From: SZUA-442 sp963792405
GTDB lineage: Bacteria; Actinomycetota; Acidimicrobiia; Spongiisociales; UBA5794
Assembly (NCBI GenBank): GCA_963792405.1
Contig: CAWBVU010000006.1
Location: 868,001-932,000 of the forward strand
DNA length: 64,000 nt
Reading direction: 5' to 3'
Position numbers and translations under genes: made by a program. The first letter of the stretch is position 1. The number at the start of each line of letters is the position of its first letter. The notes below the pieces were generated by a model that was not told where the DNA came from, did no database searches, and saw only the letters and a list, made by a program, of their open reading frames with translations. This document shows, piece after piece, positions 35,472-43,475 of this stretch.

Positions 35472-36443
35472 TCAGAGCCAGCCGCTTCTTCTGAACAGTC
35501 CGTACAGCGTCCCCGCGATCACCACCATCGCCGCGATGACCGCCCCGAATCCCCAGGGCTCCGAGGCCCACGGGATCCGGGTGAAGTTCATCCCGAAGGT
35601 GCCGGCGATCAACGTGGGCACCGCCGCGACGGCGACCCACGCCGAGATGCGCCGCATGTCCTCGTTCTGCCTGACCCCGACCTGGGCGAGGTTCGCGTCG
35701 AGGATGCTCGTGAGAAGCTCCCGGAACGACGCGACCTCCTGGGCGATGCGAAGGAGGTGGTCGTGGACATCCCTGAAGTACTCGTCGAGCTTGTCGTCGA
35801 CGTAGGTGCGGTGTCCCCTCGCGAGGCGATCGATGGGATCGAGCAGGGACGCCACGGCCTGTTGGAACTCGAGGACCTCCCGCTTGAGGAAGTAGATGCG
35901 CTCGGCCGGGTTCCGGCGTGTGTCGGAGAAGACCTCCTTCTCCAGCTCCCGGATGTCCTTGTCGAGGCCCTCGACGACGGGGAGGTAGCCGTCGACGACG
36001 GCGTCGAGGATCCCGTAGAGGACAGCCGATGGTCCCAGTGCGAGGAGCTCCGGGTCGTGCTCGAGCCGCTGCCGCACCGCCGTCAGGGGTGCGGCAGCAC
36101 CGTGGCGCACCACGACGATGAACGTCGTGCCCACCAGCACGAGGATCTCCCCGAACTCGACCTCCTCTGCGGCGTCGAGGTACCTCGCGGTCCTGAGCAC
36201 GACGAGCAGGGAGTCGTCGTAGACGTCGAGCTTCGGCCGCTGGTGGGCGACGAGGGCGTCCTCGACGGCCATCTCGTGGACGTCGAACTCGGCGGTCGCG
36301 TCCGCGAACTCGTCCTCGGTCGGCTCGTAGAGGCCGAGCCATACGAAGCCGCCGCGCTCGGCCGCCTCCCCCCTGGACCCGAGGATCGGGAGGGAGCCGG
36401 TGGTACGGCGTCCGCTCTCATAGACGGCGCAGTCGACGATCAC
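35472..36443 (-). CDS. corA: CorA-type magnesium/cobalt transporter
   Basis: CorA forms a pentameric channel for Mg2+ influx. The 323-residue protein has the long cytoplasmic funnel domain (FVWLGLYEPTEDEF, HEMAVEDAL, VLYGILDAVVDGYLP) and two C-terminal membrane helices; helix 1 ends with the invariant GMN in FGMNF, and the basic C-terminal tail RRSGWL follows helix 2. The conserved YFRDVHDHLLR helix is present. It lies 49 bases downstream of an MFS gene but with its own spacing, and 115 bases before oleA. Regulation is not visible. Identification is firm. Confidence 0.94.
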   Translation of the reverse strand: MIVDCAVYESGRRTTGSLPILGSRGEAAERGGFVWLGLYEPTEDEFADATAEFDVHEMAVEDALVAHQRPKLDVYDDSLLVVLRTARYLDAAEEVEFGEILVLVGTTFIVVVRHGAAAPLTAVRQRLEHDPELLALGPSAVLYGILDAVVDGYLPVVEGLDKDIRELEKEVFSDTRRNPAERIYFLKREVLEFQQAVASLLDPIDRLARGHRTYVDDKLDEYFRDVHDHLLRIAQEVASFRELLTSILDANLAQVGVRQNEDMRRISAWVAVAAVPTLIAGTFGMNFTRIPWASEPWGFGAVIAAMVVIAGTLYGLFRRSGWL

Positions 36444-36492
36444 CGGCGCATTGTCGCAGCCAAGACGACATCGAGCGACATGACCTTGCGCA

Positions 36493-37764
36493 TCAGGGGC
36501 CGAGCTTGGCGGCAGGGCTCGGGAGCTGATCGCCCTCGTGACTCGTGCGACGGTCGATCCCTGCGAGTGTCCGGTAGGCGAGCGCGCCTGCGAGGATCGT
36601 CACCACCCCACCGAGCGCGAGCGCGGCCCGCGCTCCAACATGCTCACCGATCCATCCGATGATCGGCCCGCCGATCGGCGTCGAGCCGAGGAACGCCACC
36701 GCCCACAGGCCCATGACCCTGCCTCGCATCTCCGGTGCGGCGCTCAGCTGGAGCGTGGAGTTGCCGAGGGCGAGGAAGCTGATGCTCACCGCACCCAGCA
36801 GCGCGAGCGAGACGAGGGCCACCGCGAGTCCGGGTGCGATCGCCACGAGGATCTGCACCACGCCGAAGGCGACGCCGACGACGGCGAGCGTGACCGCTGA
36901 TCGCGACCTTCGCGAGGCGGTGAGGAGGCCACCGACGACCGCGCCGGCTCCCATCGAGGCCGTCATCGCGGCGTAGGTGCCGGCATCACCCCCGAACGTG
37001 AACTTGGCGAACAGCGGCAGCGACACCTGGTACTCGTAGGCGAAGGTGCCGACCATCGCCATCATCAGCAACGGCACGAGGACGGCATGGTGCGACCACA
37101 CGTAGCGCAGCCCCTCGCGCAACTGGCCCGGCTTCCTCGGTTGGGCAGGTGCGGGCTCCAGCTCGTCGGGACGCATCATCACCAGCGCGACCAGGACCCC
37201 GGCGTACGAGAGTGCGTTGATGAGGAAGCACGGACCGATGCCGACGGTGATGATGAGCACGCCCGCGACCGACGGCCCGAACACTCGGGCGGCGTTGACG
37301 AGGACGGAGTTGAGGGACACGGCGTTGGTCACGGAGTCGCGGCCGACCATCTCCATGATGAAGGTCTGGCGTGCCGGCACGTCCAGGCTTGCGACGAGGC
37401 CGAGGCACGCAGCCAGCACGTAGACCATCCAGAGCTGCACGACGTCGGTGACGACCACGATGCCGAGCACGGCTGCGAGCACGGCCGCCGTCGTTTGCGT
37501 GACGATCAGGAGGCGACGCTTGTCGAACCGATCGGCGATCACGCCACCCCATGGCGCGAGGAAGAGCATGGGGAGGAACTGGAGCGCGGTGACGAGGCCG
37601 ATCGCCGTGCCGCTCCCGGTGAGCTGCAGGACCAGCCAGGACTGCGCAACGGCCTGCATCCACGTTCCCGACACCGAGATCGCCTGACCGATGAAGTAGA
37701 GGCGGTAGTTGCGGATCGAGAGGGACGAGAAGGTGCGACGGAACGTCGCTGCCCCGGCCGTCAT
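36493..37764 (-). CDS. MFS exporter (EntS/MFS_3-like), MarR-controlled
   Basis: A 423-residue, 12-helix major facilitator protein. Helix 1 region YFIGQAISVSGTWMQAVAQSWLVL (pattern) and the helix 2-3 loop GVIADRFDKRRLLI (motif A, GxxADRxxxR) match the MFS_3/EntS group that exports siderophores or drugs. The C-terminal half repeats the fold and ends in a soluble tail. Its start overlaps the upstream marR stop by four bases, so regulator and pump are co-translated, a classic resistance or efflux arrangement. Substrate unknown. Confidence 0.87.
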   Translation of the reverse strand: MTAGAATFRRTFSSLSIRNYRLYFIGQAISVSGTWMQAVAQSWLVLQLTGSGTAIGLVTALQFLPMLFLAPWGGVIADRFDKRRLLIVTQTTAAVLAAVLGIVVVTDVVQLWMVYVLAACLGLVASLDVPARQTFIMEMVGRDSVTNAVSLNSVLVNAARVFGPSVAGVLIITVGIGPCFLINALSYAGVLVALVMMRPDELEPAPAQPRKPGQLREGLRYVWSHHAVLVPLLMMAMVGTFAYEYQVSLPLFAKFTFGGDAGTYAAMTASMGAGAVVGGLLTASRRSRSAVTLAVVGVAFGVVQILVAIAPGLAVALVSLALLGAVSISFLALGNSTLQLSAAPEMRGRVMGLWAVAFLGSTPIGGPIIGWIGEHVGARAALALGGVVTILAGALAYRTLAGIDRRTSHEGDQLPSPAAKLGP

Positions 37765-38216
37765 TCGACACCCACCAACCGGTCGAGCAGGGGAACCACC
37801 CGGGCGAGCACCTCGCGCTCCTCGTCGGTCAGGGTCGCGAGGCCGCGGACGAGGAACGCCGTCCGCTGTCGTCGCGCCTCGGCGAGGGCCGCGGTCGCCT
37901 TCGGTGTCGCCTCCACGAGCGTCGAGCGCGCGTCGTCGGGATCGTCGGATCGCGTGACGAATCCCCGATCCTCCAGCCTGCCCACGATGCCGGTGAGGCT
38001 GGGCGGACTGATGTTCTCGATCCTCGCCAATTCCCCCATCCGGGTCGGCCCGTGCCGATCGAGTGAGGTGAGGACGGATCGCTGGGACGGTGTCATGTCA
38101 CCGAGCGACTGTTGCCGGAGCCTCCTGGCGAGACGTCCGAGCGCGAGCCGGAGATCGTCCGCGAGGTCCTGCTCGGAGGGGCCGTCCAGGGGTGCGTGTG
38201 AAGGCGGGTGCGACAT
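37761..38216 (-). CDS. MarR-family transcriptional repressor
   Basis: The 151-residue protein has the winged-helix domain of MarR: LTPSQRSVLTSL-like start (here MTPSQRSVLTSLDRHG), the recognition helix ISPPSLTGIVGRLEDRG, and the wing RSDDPDDARSTLVEAT with the DxRxxxV pattern. Dimerisation helices are at both ends. The ATG overlaps an 18-paired-base palindrome (38215-38235) that also covers the probable -10 box, so it should repress itself and the co-translated MFS exporter until a small ligand releases it. Identification is firm; the ligand is unknown. Confidence 0.93.
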   Translation of the reverse strand: MSHPPSHAPLDGPSEQDLADDLRLALGRLARRLRQQSLGDMTPSQRSVLTSLDRHGPTRMGELARIENISPPSLTGIVGRLEDRGFVTRSDDPDDARSTLVEATPKATAALAEARRQRTAFLVRGLATLTDEEREVLARVVPLLDRLVGVE

Positions 38217-38235
38217 CGTTAGCCATGCTAACGAT
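38215..38235. promoter_or_regulatory. MarR operator: perfect palindrome over -10 box and start codon
   Basis: ATCGTTAGC-CAT-GCTAACGAT is a perfect inverted repeat with two 9-base arms and a 3-base spacer. It covers the first two bases of the marR start codon and a TAGCAT box (38225-38230, minus strand) eight bases before it. Length and symmetry match MarR-dimer sites. Binding would block RNA polymerase at the marR-MFS promoter directly, giving self-repression. Seen in sequence; the regulator match is inference. Confidence 0.8.
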
Positions 38236-38308
38236 CATGCCGTCGACGACGATGCGGCGCAGGGTGACCGGCGCCGACCGGGCGTCCCCGCCGTCACCAG
38301 GGAACCGA

Positions 38309-39562
38309 TCAGCGGATGGTCGCCTGCGACCGATCCTCGCCGCCGCCGGGACCTCGCTCGGACCCCTCGTCGCCCGCGCCGGGGAGCCAGAAACCCACCT
38401 CTCCGCCCGGTCCGGGCTCGGCCCAGATCGAGCCACCCAGTGCGGTCACGAAGCCATGGGCGATGGCGAGCCCCAGCCCGGCGCCTCCGGTGGCTCTCGA
38501 CCTCGCAGGGTCGTCGCGACGGAAGCTGACGAAGGCCTCGGTCACGAAGGATGGATCGAACCCGGGCCCCTGGTCGCTCACCCGGACGGTCACACCGTCG
38601 CCGTTGGACAGCTCCACCACCACGTCGGACCCCGCCGGGGCGTGCACGATGGCATTGTCGAGGAGGTTCCGGAGCACGCGACTCACGGCCTCGGGTCCTC
38701 GCGCCATCGCACGATCCGCCGATGCGACCAGCCGGAGTCCGACCTCTCGGCGTGCGGCCAGAGGTCGGAGGACCTCGATCGCCTCGTCGGCGAGTTCCGC
38801 CACATCCACCCGTGCGCGGTCGATCTCGATCTCCCCCGCCTCGATGCGTGTGAGCAGGAACAGGTTGTCCACGAGATCCGCCAGGGCGACGACGTCGTGC
38901 TCCATTGCGGCGAGGTACCGCTCAGGGTCGGGGGCGATCCCGTCGCGAACGGCTTCCACCGCGGCGCGTAGCGACGCGAGCGGCGTCCTGAGGTCGTGGC
39001 CGATCGCAGCGAGGAATGCCCTGCGCTCACGCTCGGCATGAGCCTGTGCGGCCGCCGCGGTGGCGAGTTCCTCGGCCATGTGGTCGATGGCGGCGGCGAG
39101 CCTGCCGATCTCATCCCTTCGCTCCATCCCAGTGCGGGCATCGAGGTCCCCCGCCGCGATCCTCTCGGCGGCCGAACGCATCGCGCTCAGCTCGGACGCC
39201 CAGACCTGCGAGACGACGGCCGTGAGCACGATGGCCGACAGGAGCGCCGTGGCGAGCACCACGAGGAGGAGGCTGAGGTCGTGGCTGGACAGGAACATCT
39301 GGTTCGCGGCGACGGTGACCGCGAGGGTGACGACGATCAGCGATGCCACGGGCAGCGCGGCGATGCTCGAGGAGAGGGACCTGCTTCGACGGGCGAAGCG
39401 AGGAAGCGACCAGGCCGCGAGCAAGGTGGCGAGGGCCATCGTGAGGAAGATCGCCACGAGCATCAGCCGATCCGTTGGCGTCGGCTCCATCGTGACCTCG
39501 AAGGCCGCCATGCCGACGACGCCCACCCCGGCGACCGCGATGAGGAACCCGCGCATGCTCAT
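38309..39562 (-). CDS. Sensor histidine kinase (HisKA class)
   Basis: The 417-residue protein has four hydrophobic segments (about residues 5-20, 32-52, 68-90 and 97-122), a HAMP-like linker (AAERIAAGDLDARTG), the phosphoacceptor H box AAIGHDLRTPLASL, then an HATPase domain with N box NLLDNAIVHAP, G1 DQGPGF and G2 GGAGLGLAIA. The large outside sensor domain usual in these kinases is absent, so it may sense the membrane itself. The ATG at 39562 overlaps the response regulator stop (ATGA). With the regulator it forms one two-component system. Signal unknown. Confidence 0.92.
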   Translation of the reverse strand: MSMRGFLIAVAGVGVVGMAAFEVTMEPTPTDRLMLVAIFLTMALATLLAAWSLPRFARRSRSLSSSIAALPVASLIVVTLAVTVAANQMFLSSHDLSLLLVVLATALLSAIVLTAVVSQVWASELSAMRSAAERIAAGDLDARTGMERRDEIGRLAAAIDHMAEELATAAAAQAHAERERRAFLAAIGHDLRTPLASLRAAVEAVRDGIAPDPERYLAAMEHDVVALADLVDNLFLLTRIEAGEIEIDRARVDVAELADEAIEVLRPLAARREVGLRLVASADRAMARGPEAVSRVLRNLLDNAIVHAPAGSDVVVELSNGDGVTVRVSDQGPGFDPSFVTEAFVSFRRDDPARSRATGGAGLGLAIAHGFVTALGGSIWAEPGPGGEVGFWLPGAGDEGSERGPGGGEDRSQATIR

Positions 39563-40254
39563 GGCTCGAACCTGTACCCGACGCCCCACACCGTGGTGAC
39601 CCACCGCGGCGTGTCCGCATCGGCTTCGATCTTGCCCCGGAGTCGTCGCACGTGGACGGTCACCGTGGACGGGTCCTGGAAGTCGGGCGACGAGTCCCAC
39701 ACGTGATGGAGGAGCTGCCCCCGGGAGAAGACCTGTCGTGGCGAGGCCGCGAGGAAGGCGAGGAGGTCGAACTCCTTCGGCGTGAGGTCCACGACCCGGC
39801 CTGCGACGACCACTTCCCTCGCCCCACCGTCGATCGTCAGCCCATCGAAGTCGAGGCGATCTGGCGCCATCCTGGCCGTCGATCTCCGGAGCACGGACCT
39901 GACCCTCGCGGCGAGTTCCCGCGGGGAGAAAGGCTTGACCACATAGTCGTCTGCGCCGAGCTCGAGGCCGAGCACTCGATCGGTCTCCTCCGTGCGTGCC
40001 GTCAGCAGGATCACGGGGACGTCGCTGTCCTTGCGAATCCGCGACAGCACGCTGAACCCGTCGACGTGCGGCAGCATGACGTCGAGGACGACCAGGTCGG
40101 GACGGGCACGTGGGACCAGGTCGAGCGCCGCCTTGCCGTCGTCCGCGGTGGTGACGGCGTACCCCTCCCTCTCGAGGTAGGCCGTGACGACTTCGCGCAC
40201 CATGGGCTCGTCGTCGACGACGAGGATGCGGCCTGCGGGCTCAGCGGGCGTCAT
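39559..40254 (-). CDS. OmpR/PhoB-family response regulator
   Basis: The 231-residue protein has a receiver domain with acidic pocket VVDDE, phosphoacceptor Asp58 in VVLDVMLP, the conserved Lys in VVKPFSP, and a C-terminal winged helix (LTPKEFDLLAFLA, TVTVHVRRLRGKIE, VWGVGYRF). The ATG at 40254 is chosen because a TACGAT box (40262-40267) sits seven bases before it, matching leaderless initiation; an upstream in-frame start at 40293 would precede that promoter. Three 11-base-spaced GTTC repeats lie 50-85 bases upstream and suit this regulator class. Confidence 0.93.
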   Translation of the reverse strand: MTPAEPAGRILVVDDEPMVREVVTAYLEREGYAVTTADDGKAALDLVPRARPDLVVLDVMLPHVDGFSVLSRIRKDSDVPVILLTARTEETDRVLGLELGADDYVVKPFSPRELAARVRSVLRRSTARMAPDRLDFDGLTIDGGAREVVVAGRVVDLTPKEFDLLAFLAASPRQVFSRGQLLHHVWDSSPDFQDPSTVTVHVRRLRGKIEADADTPRWVTTVWGVGYRFEP

Positions 40255-40305
40255 GATGGGGATCGTATGGCATGGACTCCGTGGCGTACCCACTCAACGT
40301 CGATT

Positions 40306-40338
40306 GTTCCCGGAACGTTCACCATTCGTTCCGAGCGG
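40306..40338. promoter_or_regulatory. Three direct repeats with 11-base period: likely OmpR/PhoB-type binding site
   Basis: GTTCCCGGAAC, GTTCACCATTC and GTTCCGAGCGG start at 40306, 40317 and 40328, each with GTTC exactly 11 bases after the last. OmpR/PhoB regulators bind head-to-tail repeats with 11-base spacing. The site lies in the 136-base gap between the response-regulator gene and the divergent secreted spondin-domain gene, about 40-70 bases upstream of the regulator's -10 box, a normal place for activation or autoregulation. The repeat is seen; the binding protein is inferred. Confidence 0.6.
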
Positions 40339-40390
40339 TGCAAGGACTGTCCCCCACAGTGATCCCCAGTCGAGATCCTGAGGAGGGCTC

Positions 40391-41686
40391 ATGTCGATCG
40401 CAGTACGAAGATCGTTCATCCTCGCCGCCGTGGTCGCCGTCGTGGCGACCATGCTGGTGGGACTCGCACCGCGCGCTGATGCGCACGGCGCACCCGACCG
40501 CACCTACCGGGTGACGGTCGAGAACCTGACCGACCACCAACTCCTGACGCCGGCCGTGGTCGCGACCCATCAGGGCCGCACGAGGATCTTCCGCGAGGGT
40601 CGTCCTGCGTCCCACGGGATCCAGCAGCTCGCGGAGAACGGCGGTGTACCGGTGCTCGTGTCCGAGCTCGAGGGGACGATGGGTGTGAGCAACGTCGTCG
40701 TGGCGGGAACCGCCCCGATCGCCCCCGGCGGCAGCGTCGAGACGCTGATCTCTGCCAGCCCCGGAGCCACGAAGCTGTCGGTCGCCGCGATGCTCATCTG
40801 CACGAACGACGGCTTCGCATCGGTGGCCGACATTCGGCTTCCGCTCGCATACGGTCGTGACCGCATCGTCCTCGGCGGCTCCTACGACGCCGGCACGGAG
40901 ATCAACACGGAGCGCTACACCGACCTCGTCCCACCGTGCGACGGCATGGGCCAGACCGGCGCATCGAATCCCGCCCTGGCCGAGCACGGCGTCGTCCGCC
41001 ATCACATGGGCATCACGGGTGTGGGTGACCTCACCGTCGCGAACCACGGCTGGACGGACCCCGCCATCCGGGTCACGATCGAGCGGGTCCGTGTGTTCGA
41101 GATCACGGTGGAGAACCTGACGGGCGGCCAGCTGATGACCCCCCTCGTGGCCGCCACACACCGAAACGCGAATGCCGTTTTCGGGACCGGCCGGGCCGCG
41201 AGTGCCGGACTGCAGTCGCTGGCGGAGAACGGCGGCGTGCCCGACCTGGTCGCCGAGCTCGATGGTGCACGGGCGGTCGGCTTCGTCGGAGTCGTCGGCT
41301 CCGTACCCGTGGCGCCGGGCGCCACGGTCACCACCACCGTCGTCGTCGACGACGGAGGCCGCAGGCTGTCGGTGGCGGGGATGCTGATCTGCACGAACGA
41401 CGGGTTCGCCGGAGTCAATGGTGCGTGGCTGCCAGCGAGCATCGGCGAGACGATCACGGCATACGGAGATGCCTACGACGCAGGTACGGAGCTCAACACG
41501 GAACGCTACGTCGACCTCGTCCCACCGTGTGACGGCATGGGACAGACCGGCATGTCGAACCCCGCGCTCACCGAGCACGGCGTGGTCGAGCCCCACCAGG
41601 GCATCATCGGTGTCGGGGACCTCAGCCAGCCGATCCATGGCTGGAGCGACCCCGTGATCGAGGTCACGGTGACCCGCATCGGCTGA
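40391..41686 (+). CDS. Secreted protein with two tandem spondin-type domains
   Basis: The 431-residue protein has a signal peptide (basic start, hydrophobic core about 9-25, cleavage likely after ADA at residue 31). Two repeats of about 195 residues follow (41-236 and 238-431), each starting VENLTxxQLxTP, then LAENGGVP, AGMLICTNDGF-type strands, YDAGTExNTERY, VPPCDGMGQTG and a GVGDL...HGW end. Each repeat has two cysteines that could pair. This is the bacterial Spondin_N pattern, a beta-rich fold that in animals binds matrix or metal. AGGAGGG lies seven bases before the ATG. It is divergent from a two-component system whose probable binding repeats lie in front of it. Exact role unknown. Confidence 0.82.
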   Translation: MSIAVRRSFILAAVVAVVATMLVGLAPRADAHGAPDRTYRVTVENLTDHQLLTPAVVATHQGRTRIFREGRPASHGIQQLAENGGVPVLVSELEGTMGVSNVVVAGTAPIAPGGSVETLISASPGATKLSVAAMLICTNDGFASVADIRLPLAYGRDRIVLGGSYDAGTEINTERYTDLVPPCDGMGQTGASNPALAEHGVVRHHMGITGVGDLTVANHGWTDPAIRVTIERVRVFEITVENLTGGQLMTPLVAATHRNANAVFGTGRAASAGLQSLAENGGVPDLVAELDGARAVGFVGVVGSVPVAPGATVTTTVVVDDGGRRLSVAGMLICTNDGFAGVNGAWLPASIGETITAYGDAYDAGTELNTERYVDLVPPCDGMGQTGMSNPALTEHGVVEPHQGIIGVGDLSQPIHGWSDPVIEVTVTRIG

Positions 41687-41714
41687 TTCGCCCGCTCCCG
41701 AACCAGTGCCGGGG

Positions 41715-41756
41715 GTCTCCCGTGTGCTCCGACCGGATGGTCGGGCCACGGGAGAC
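41715..41756 (+). terminator. Hairpin terminator after the spondin-domain gene
   Basis: GTCTCCCGTG at 41715-41724 pairs perfectly with CACGGGAGAC at 41747-41756, and inside it CCGACC (41729-41734) pairs with GGTCGG (41739-41744) around a GGAT loop. The long GC-rich stem starts 28 bases after the stop codon. There is no T-run, as is common in high-GC actinobacteria. Confidence 0.65.
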
Positions 41757-41904
41757 ACCTCTGTACGACCACGATGCCGAGCCCACGCGGCCGCGCGGGA
41801 AATGCCTGACGAGGGACCTAGGCACGAGTGAGCACCGGGAGTACGTTGGAGACGGAGGGGTCGCGGCCACCAGAACGCGGCCCCCTGTCGAAAGGGAGGT
41901 GGCC

Positions 41905-42354
41905 ATGGCGATCACGCGCTGGGCACCCTTCAGTGCCTTCACCACGCTCGAGCGCGAGATGCAGGACATGATGGATCGCTTCACGATGCGTCCCTGGATG
42001 GAGGGCTTCGACTGGCGGCCCGCCACCGACGTGTATCGGGAGAACGGCGACCTCATCGTGCGAGCGGAAATCCCCGGCATCGACCCGGAGGAGGGACTCA
42101 CCGTCGAGGTGGAGGGCAACGTCCTCCACATCAGCGGCGAGAAGAAGCTCGAACGGGAGGTCGAGGAAGCCGATCGGTATCTCCGCGAGAGCCACTTCGG
42201 CTCCTTCAGGCGTGACGTCCTCCTGCCCGAGGGCGTCGACGCCGACGACATCGTCGCAACGCTCGACAACGGCGTCCTGATGGTCCGCATCCCGGTGCCG
42301 ACCGAGACACCGGACGAGCCGCACACCACGAAGGTCCAGGTCGAGGTCCACTGA
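41905..42354 (+). CDS. hsp20: Small heat shock protein, Hsp20/alpha-crystallin family
   Basis: Hsp20 proteins hold unfolding proteins in soluble oligomers without ATP. The 149-residue product has a variable N-terminus (RWAPFSAFTTLEREMQDMM), the alpha-crystallin domain from about residue 42 (PATDVYRENGDLIVRAEIPGI-type start, key VEGNVLHISGEKK), the conserved FRRDVLLPEGVD, ATLDNGVLMVRIP and a C-terminal IxV-like motif near VQVEV. AAAGGGAGG five bases before the ATG fixes the start. No HAIR or CIRCE operator was found upstream, so heat control is by other means or absent. Confidence 0.94.
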   Translation: MAITRWAPFSAFTTLEREMQDMMDRFTMRPWMEGFDWRPATDVYRENGDLIVRAEIPGIDPEEGLTVEVEGNVLHISGEKKLEREVEEADRYLRESHFGSFRRDVLLPEGVDADDIVATLDNGVLMVRIPVPTETPDEPHTTKVQVEVH

Positions 42355-42362
42355 TCGGCCCC

Positions 42363-42407
42363 GACAGCCCAAGGCCTCCGGCTGTCACGCCTCCGCCAGT
42401 GTGACAG
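42363..42407 (+). terminator. Overlapping hairpins after hsp20
   Basis: GACAGCC (42363-42369) can pair with GGCTGTC (42380-42386), or CTGTCAC (42382-42388) can pair instead with GTGACAG (42401-42407). The two stems are mutually exclusive. They begin just past the hsp20 stop and probably end transcription or protect the 3' end. No T-run. Confidence 0.45.
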
Positions 42408-42555
42408 GCGGGCTGACCGAACGCGTCTCCCCTCTGGTGATCTCCAGCACACCACACGCACCCGCGCTCTCGCGCGGCACCGCGATCGACCCGACCCTGA
42501 TCCGATCGCGAGAAACGCACGGGACAGGCGAACGAACGCACGGTACGCTGCGCCG

Positions 42556-43017
42556 ATGGATGACCTCTACGCCGTCGAACGATCGGTGACCGTTGCTGCA
42601 CCGCCCTCCGCCGTCTACGCCCACATCGTGGACTTCCATCGGTGGCCCACGTGGTCGCCATGGGAGGGCCTCGACCCTGCCATGACGCGCCAGTACTCAG
42701 GGGCGGACTCAGGGGTGGGCGCCGTGTACGCATGGTCCGGCAACCGCAAGGCAGGACAGGGCCGGATGGAGATCACCGATGCCGTCGAACCGTCGAGTGT
42801 CCACATCGCGCTCGACTTCCTCAAGCCGTTCAAGTCGTCCAGCACCACGACCTTCGTTCTGGTACCCGACGGCGACGGCACGCGTGTGACGTGGACGATG
42901 ACAGGCCCGAAGACCGTCATGACGAGGATGATGGGCCTCTTCAAGAGCATGGATGCGATGATCGGCCCAGACTTCGAGAAGGGCCTCAGCCGGCTCAAGG
43001 TGGTCGCCGAGGCGTAG
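42556..43017 (+). CDS. SRPBCC/polyketide cyclase-like lipid-binding protein
   Basis: The 153-residue protein has the START/SRPBCC helix-grip fold pattern: a first strand ERSVTVAAPPSAVYAHI, the FHRWPTWSPW segment, central beta strands with GQGRMEITDAVEPSSV, and the long C-terminal helix PDFEKGLSRLKVVAE. Such proteins bind hydrophobic ligands in a deep cavity; most are of unknown ligand. TACGCT lies six bases before the ATG, pointing to a leaderless transcript. No operon partner. Family is likely; ligand unknown. Confidence 0.82.
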   Translation: MDDLYAVERSVTVAAPPSAVYAHIVDFHRWPTWSPWEGLDPAMTRQYSGADSGVGAVYAWSGNRKAGQGRMEITDAVEPSSVHIALDFLKPFKSSSTTTFVLVPDGDGTRVTWTMTGPKTVMTRMMGLFKSMDAMIGPDFEKGLSRLKVVAEA

Positions 43018-43107
43018 GCCGAGGCATGGATGGTGCACGTGCCGACGCGGCGATCATCTCGGAGCTTGACGTCACGACGCGTACGCCGGGATCGTCCATC
43101 CCAGCCC

Positions 43108-43284
43108 TCAGCGTCTGGGGTCCTCGACCGTGACCGATGCGACGGGTGAGTCCGGTCGTCCGACCTGAAGTGCGTCGGACAGGAGTGCCTCCAGTTGCTC
43201 CCTGCTCAGCGCGGGTGTCGGCAGCAGTTCCTCCGTCAGCCTGACCCAGATGCGCGCCCTGTACTCCTTGCGTGGTTCCGCCAT
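43108..43284 (-). CDS. Small basic/acidic protein, unknown function
   Basis: The 58-residue product begins AEPRKEYRARIWVRLTEELLP and ends in SVTVEDPRR. GGGAGGA lies six bases before the ATG at 43284, giving good support for translation. A similar start region, with ACG in place of ATG, occurs 1.4 kb away at 44702-44737, on the other side of the MFS gene. No family recognised. The gene lies downstream of and in the same direction as the MFS gene, 191 bases away. Confidence 0.6.
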   Translation of the reverse strand: MAEPRKEYRARIWVRLTEELLPTPALSREQLEALLSDALQVGRPDSPVASVTVEDPRR

Positions 43285-43299
43285 CGACGATCCTCCCCT
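43264..43299. repeat. Imperfect direct repeat flanking an MFS gene, left copy
   Basis: CTCCTTGCGTGGTTC and following bases recur at 44702-44737 in the same orientation (15 identical bases, then mostly matching). This copy holds the ribosome site and first codons of the intact 58-residue gene. The repeats bracket the MFS gene and could mark a duplication or insertion event. Confidence 0.7.
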
Positions 43300-43475
43300 G
43301 TTCGCGCGTCGATCCCCATGACCGACGGCATCGACGGGATGTTCGCACGCTCCCCGACGAGGGCCCGGATTCGGACGAACCCGTCGACCCGTCCCGCCGT
43401 GATTCCGATGTCTGCACCACCCGCACCAACCAGACCCGCAGCACATCCCGTGACCACGATCGACGACGGCACCGA

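Noticed and set aside
41687..41904. HAIR or CIRCE heat-shock operator before hsp20
   Set aside because: Nothing close to CTTGAGT-N7-ACTCAAG or TTAGCACTC-N9-GAGTGCTAA was found; weak partial matches only.
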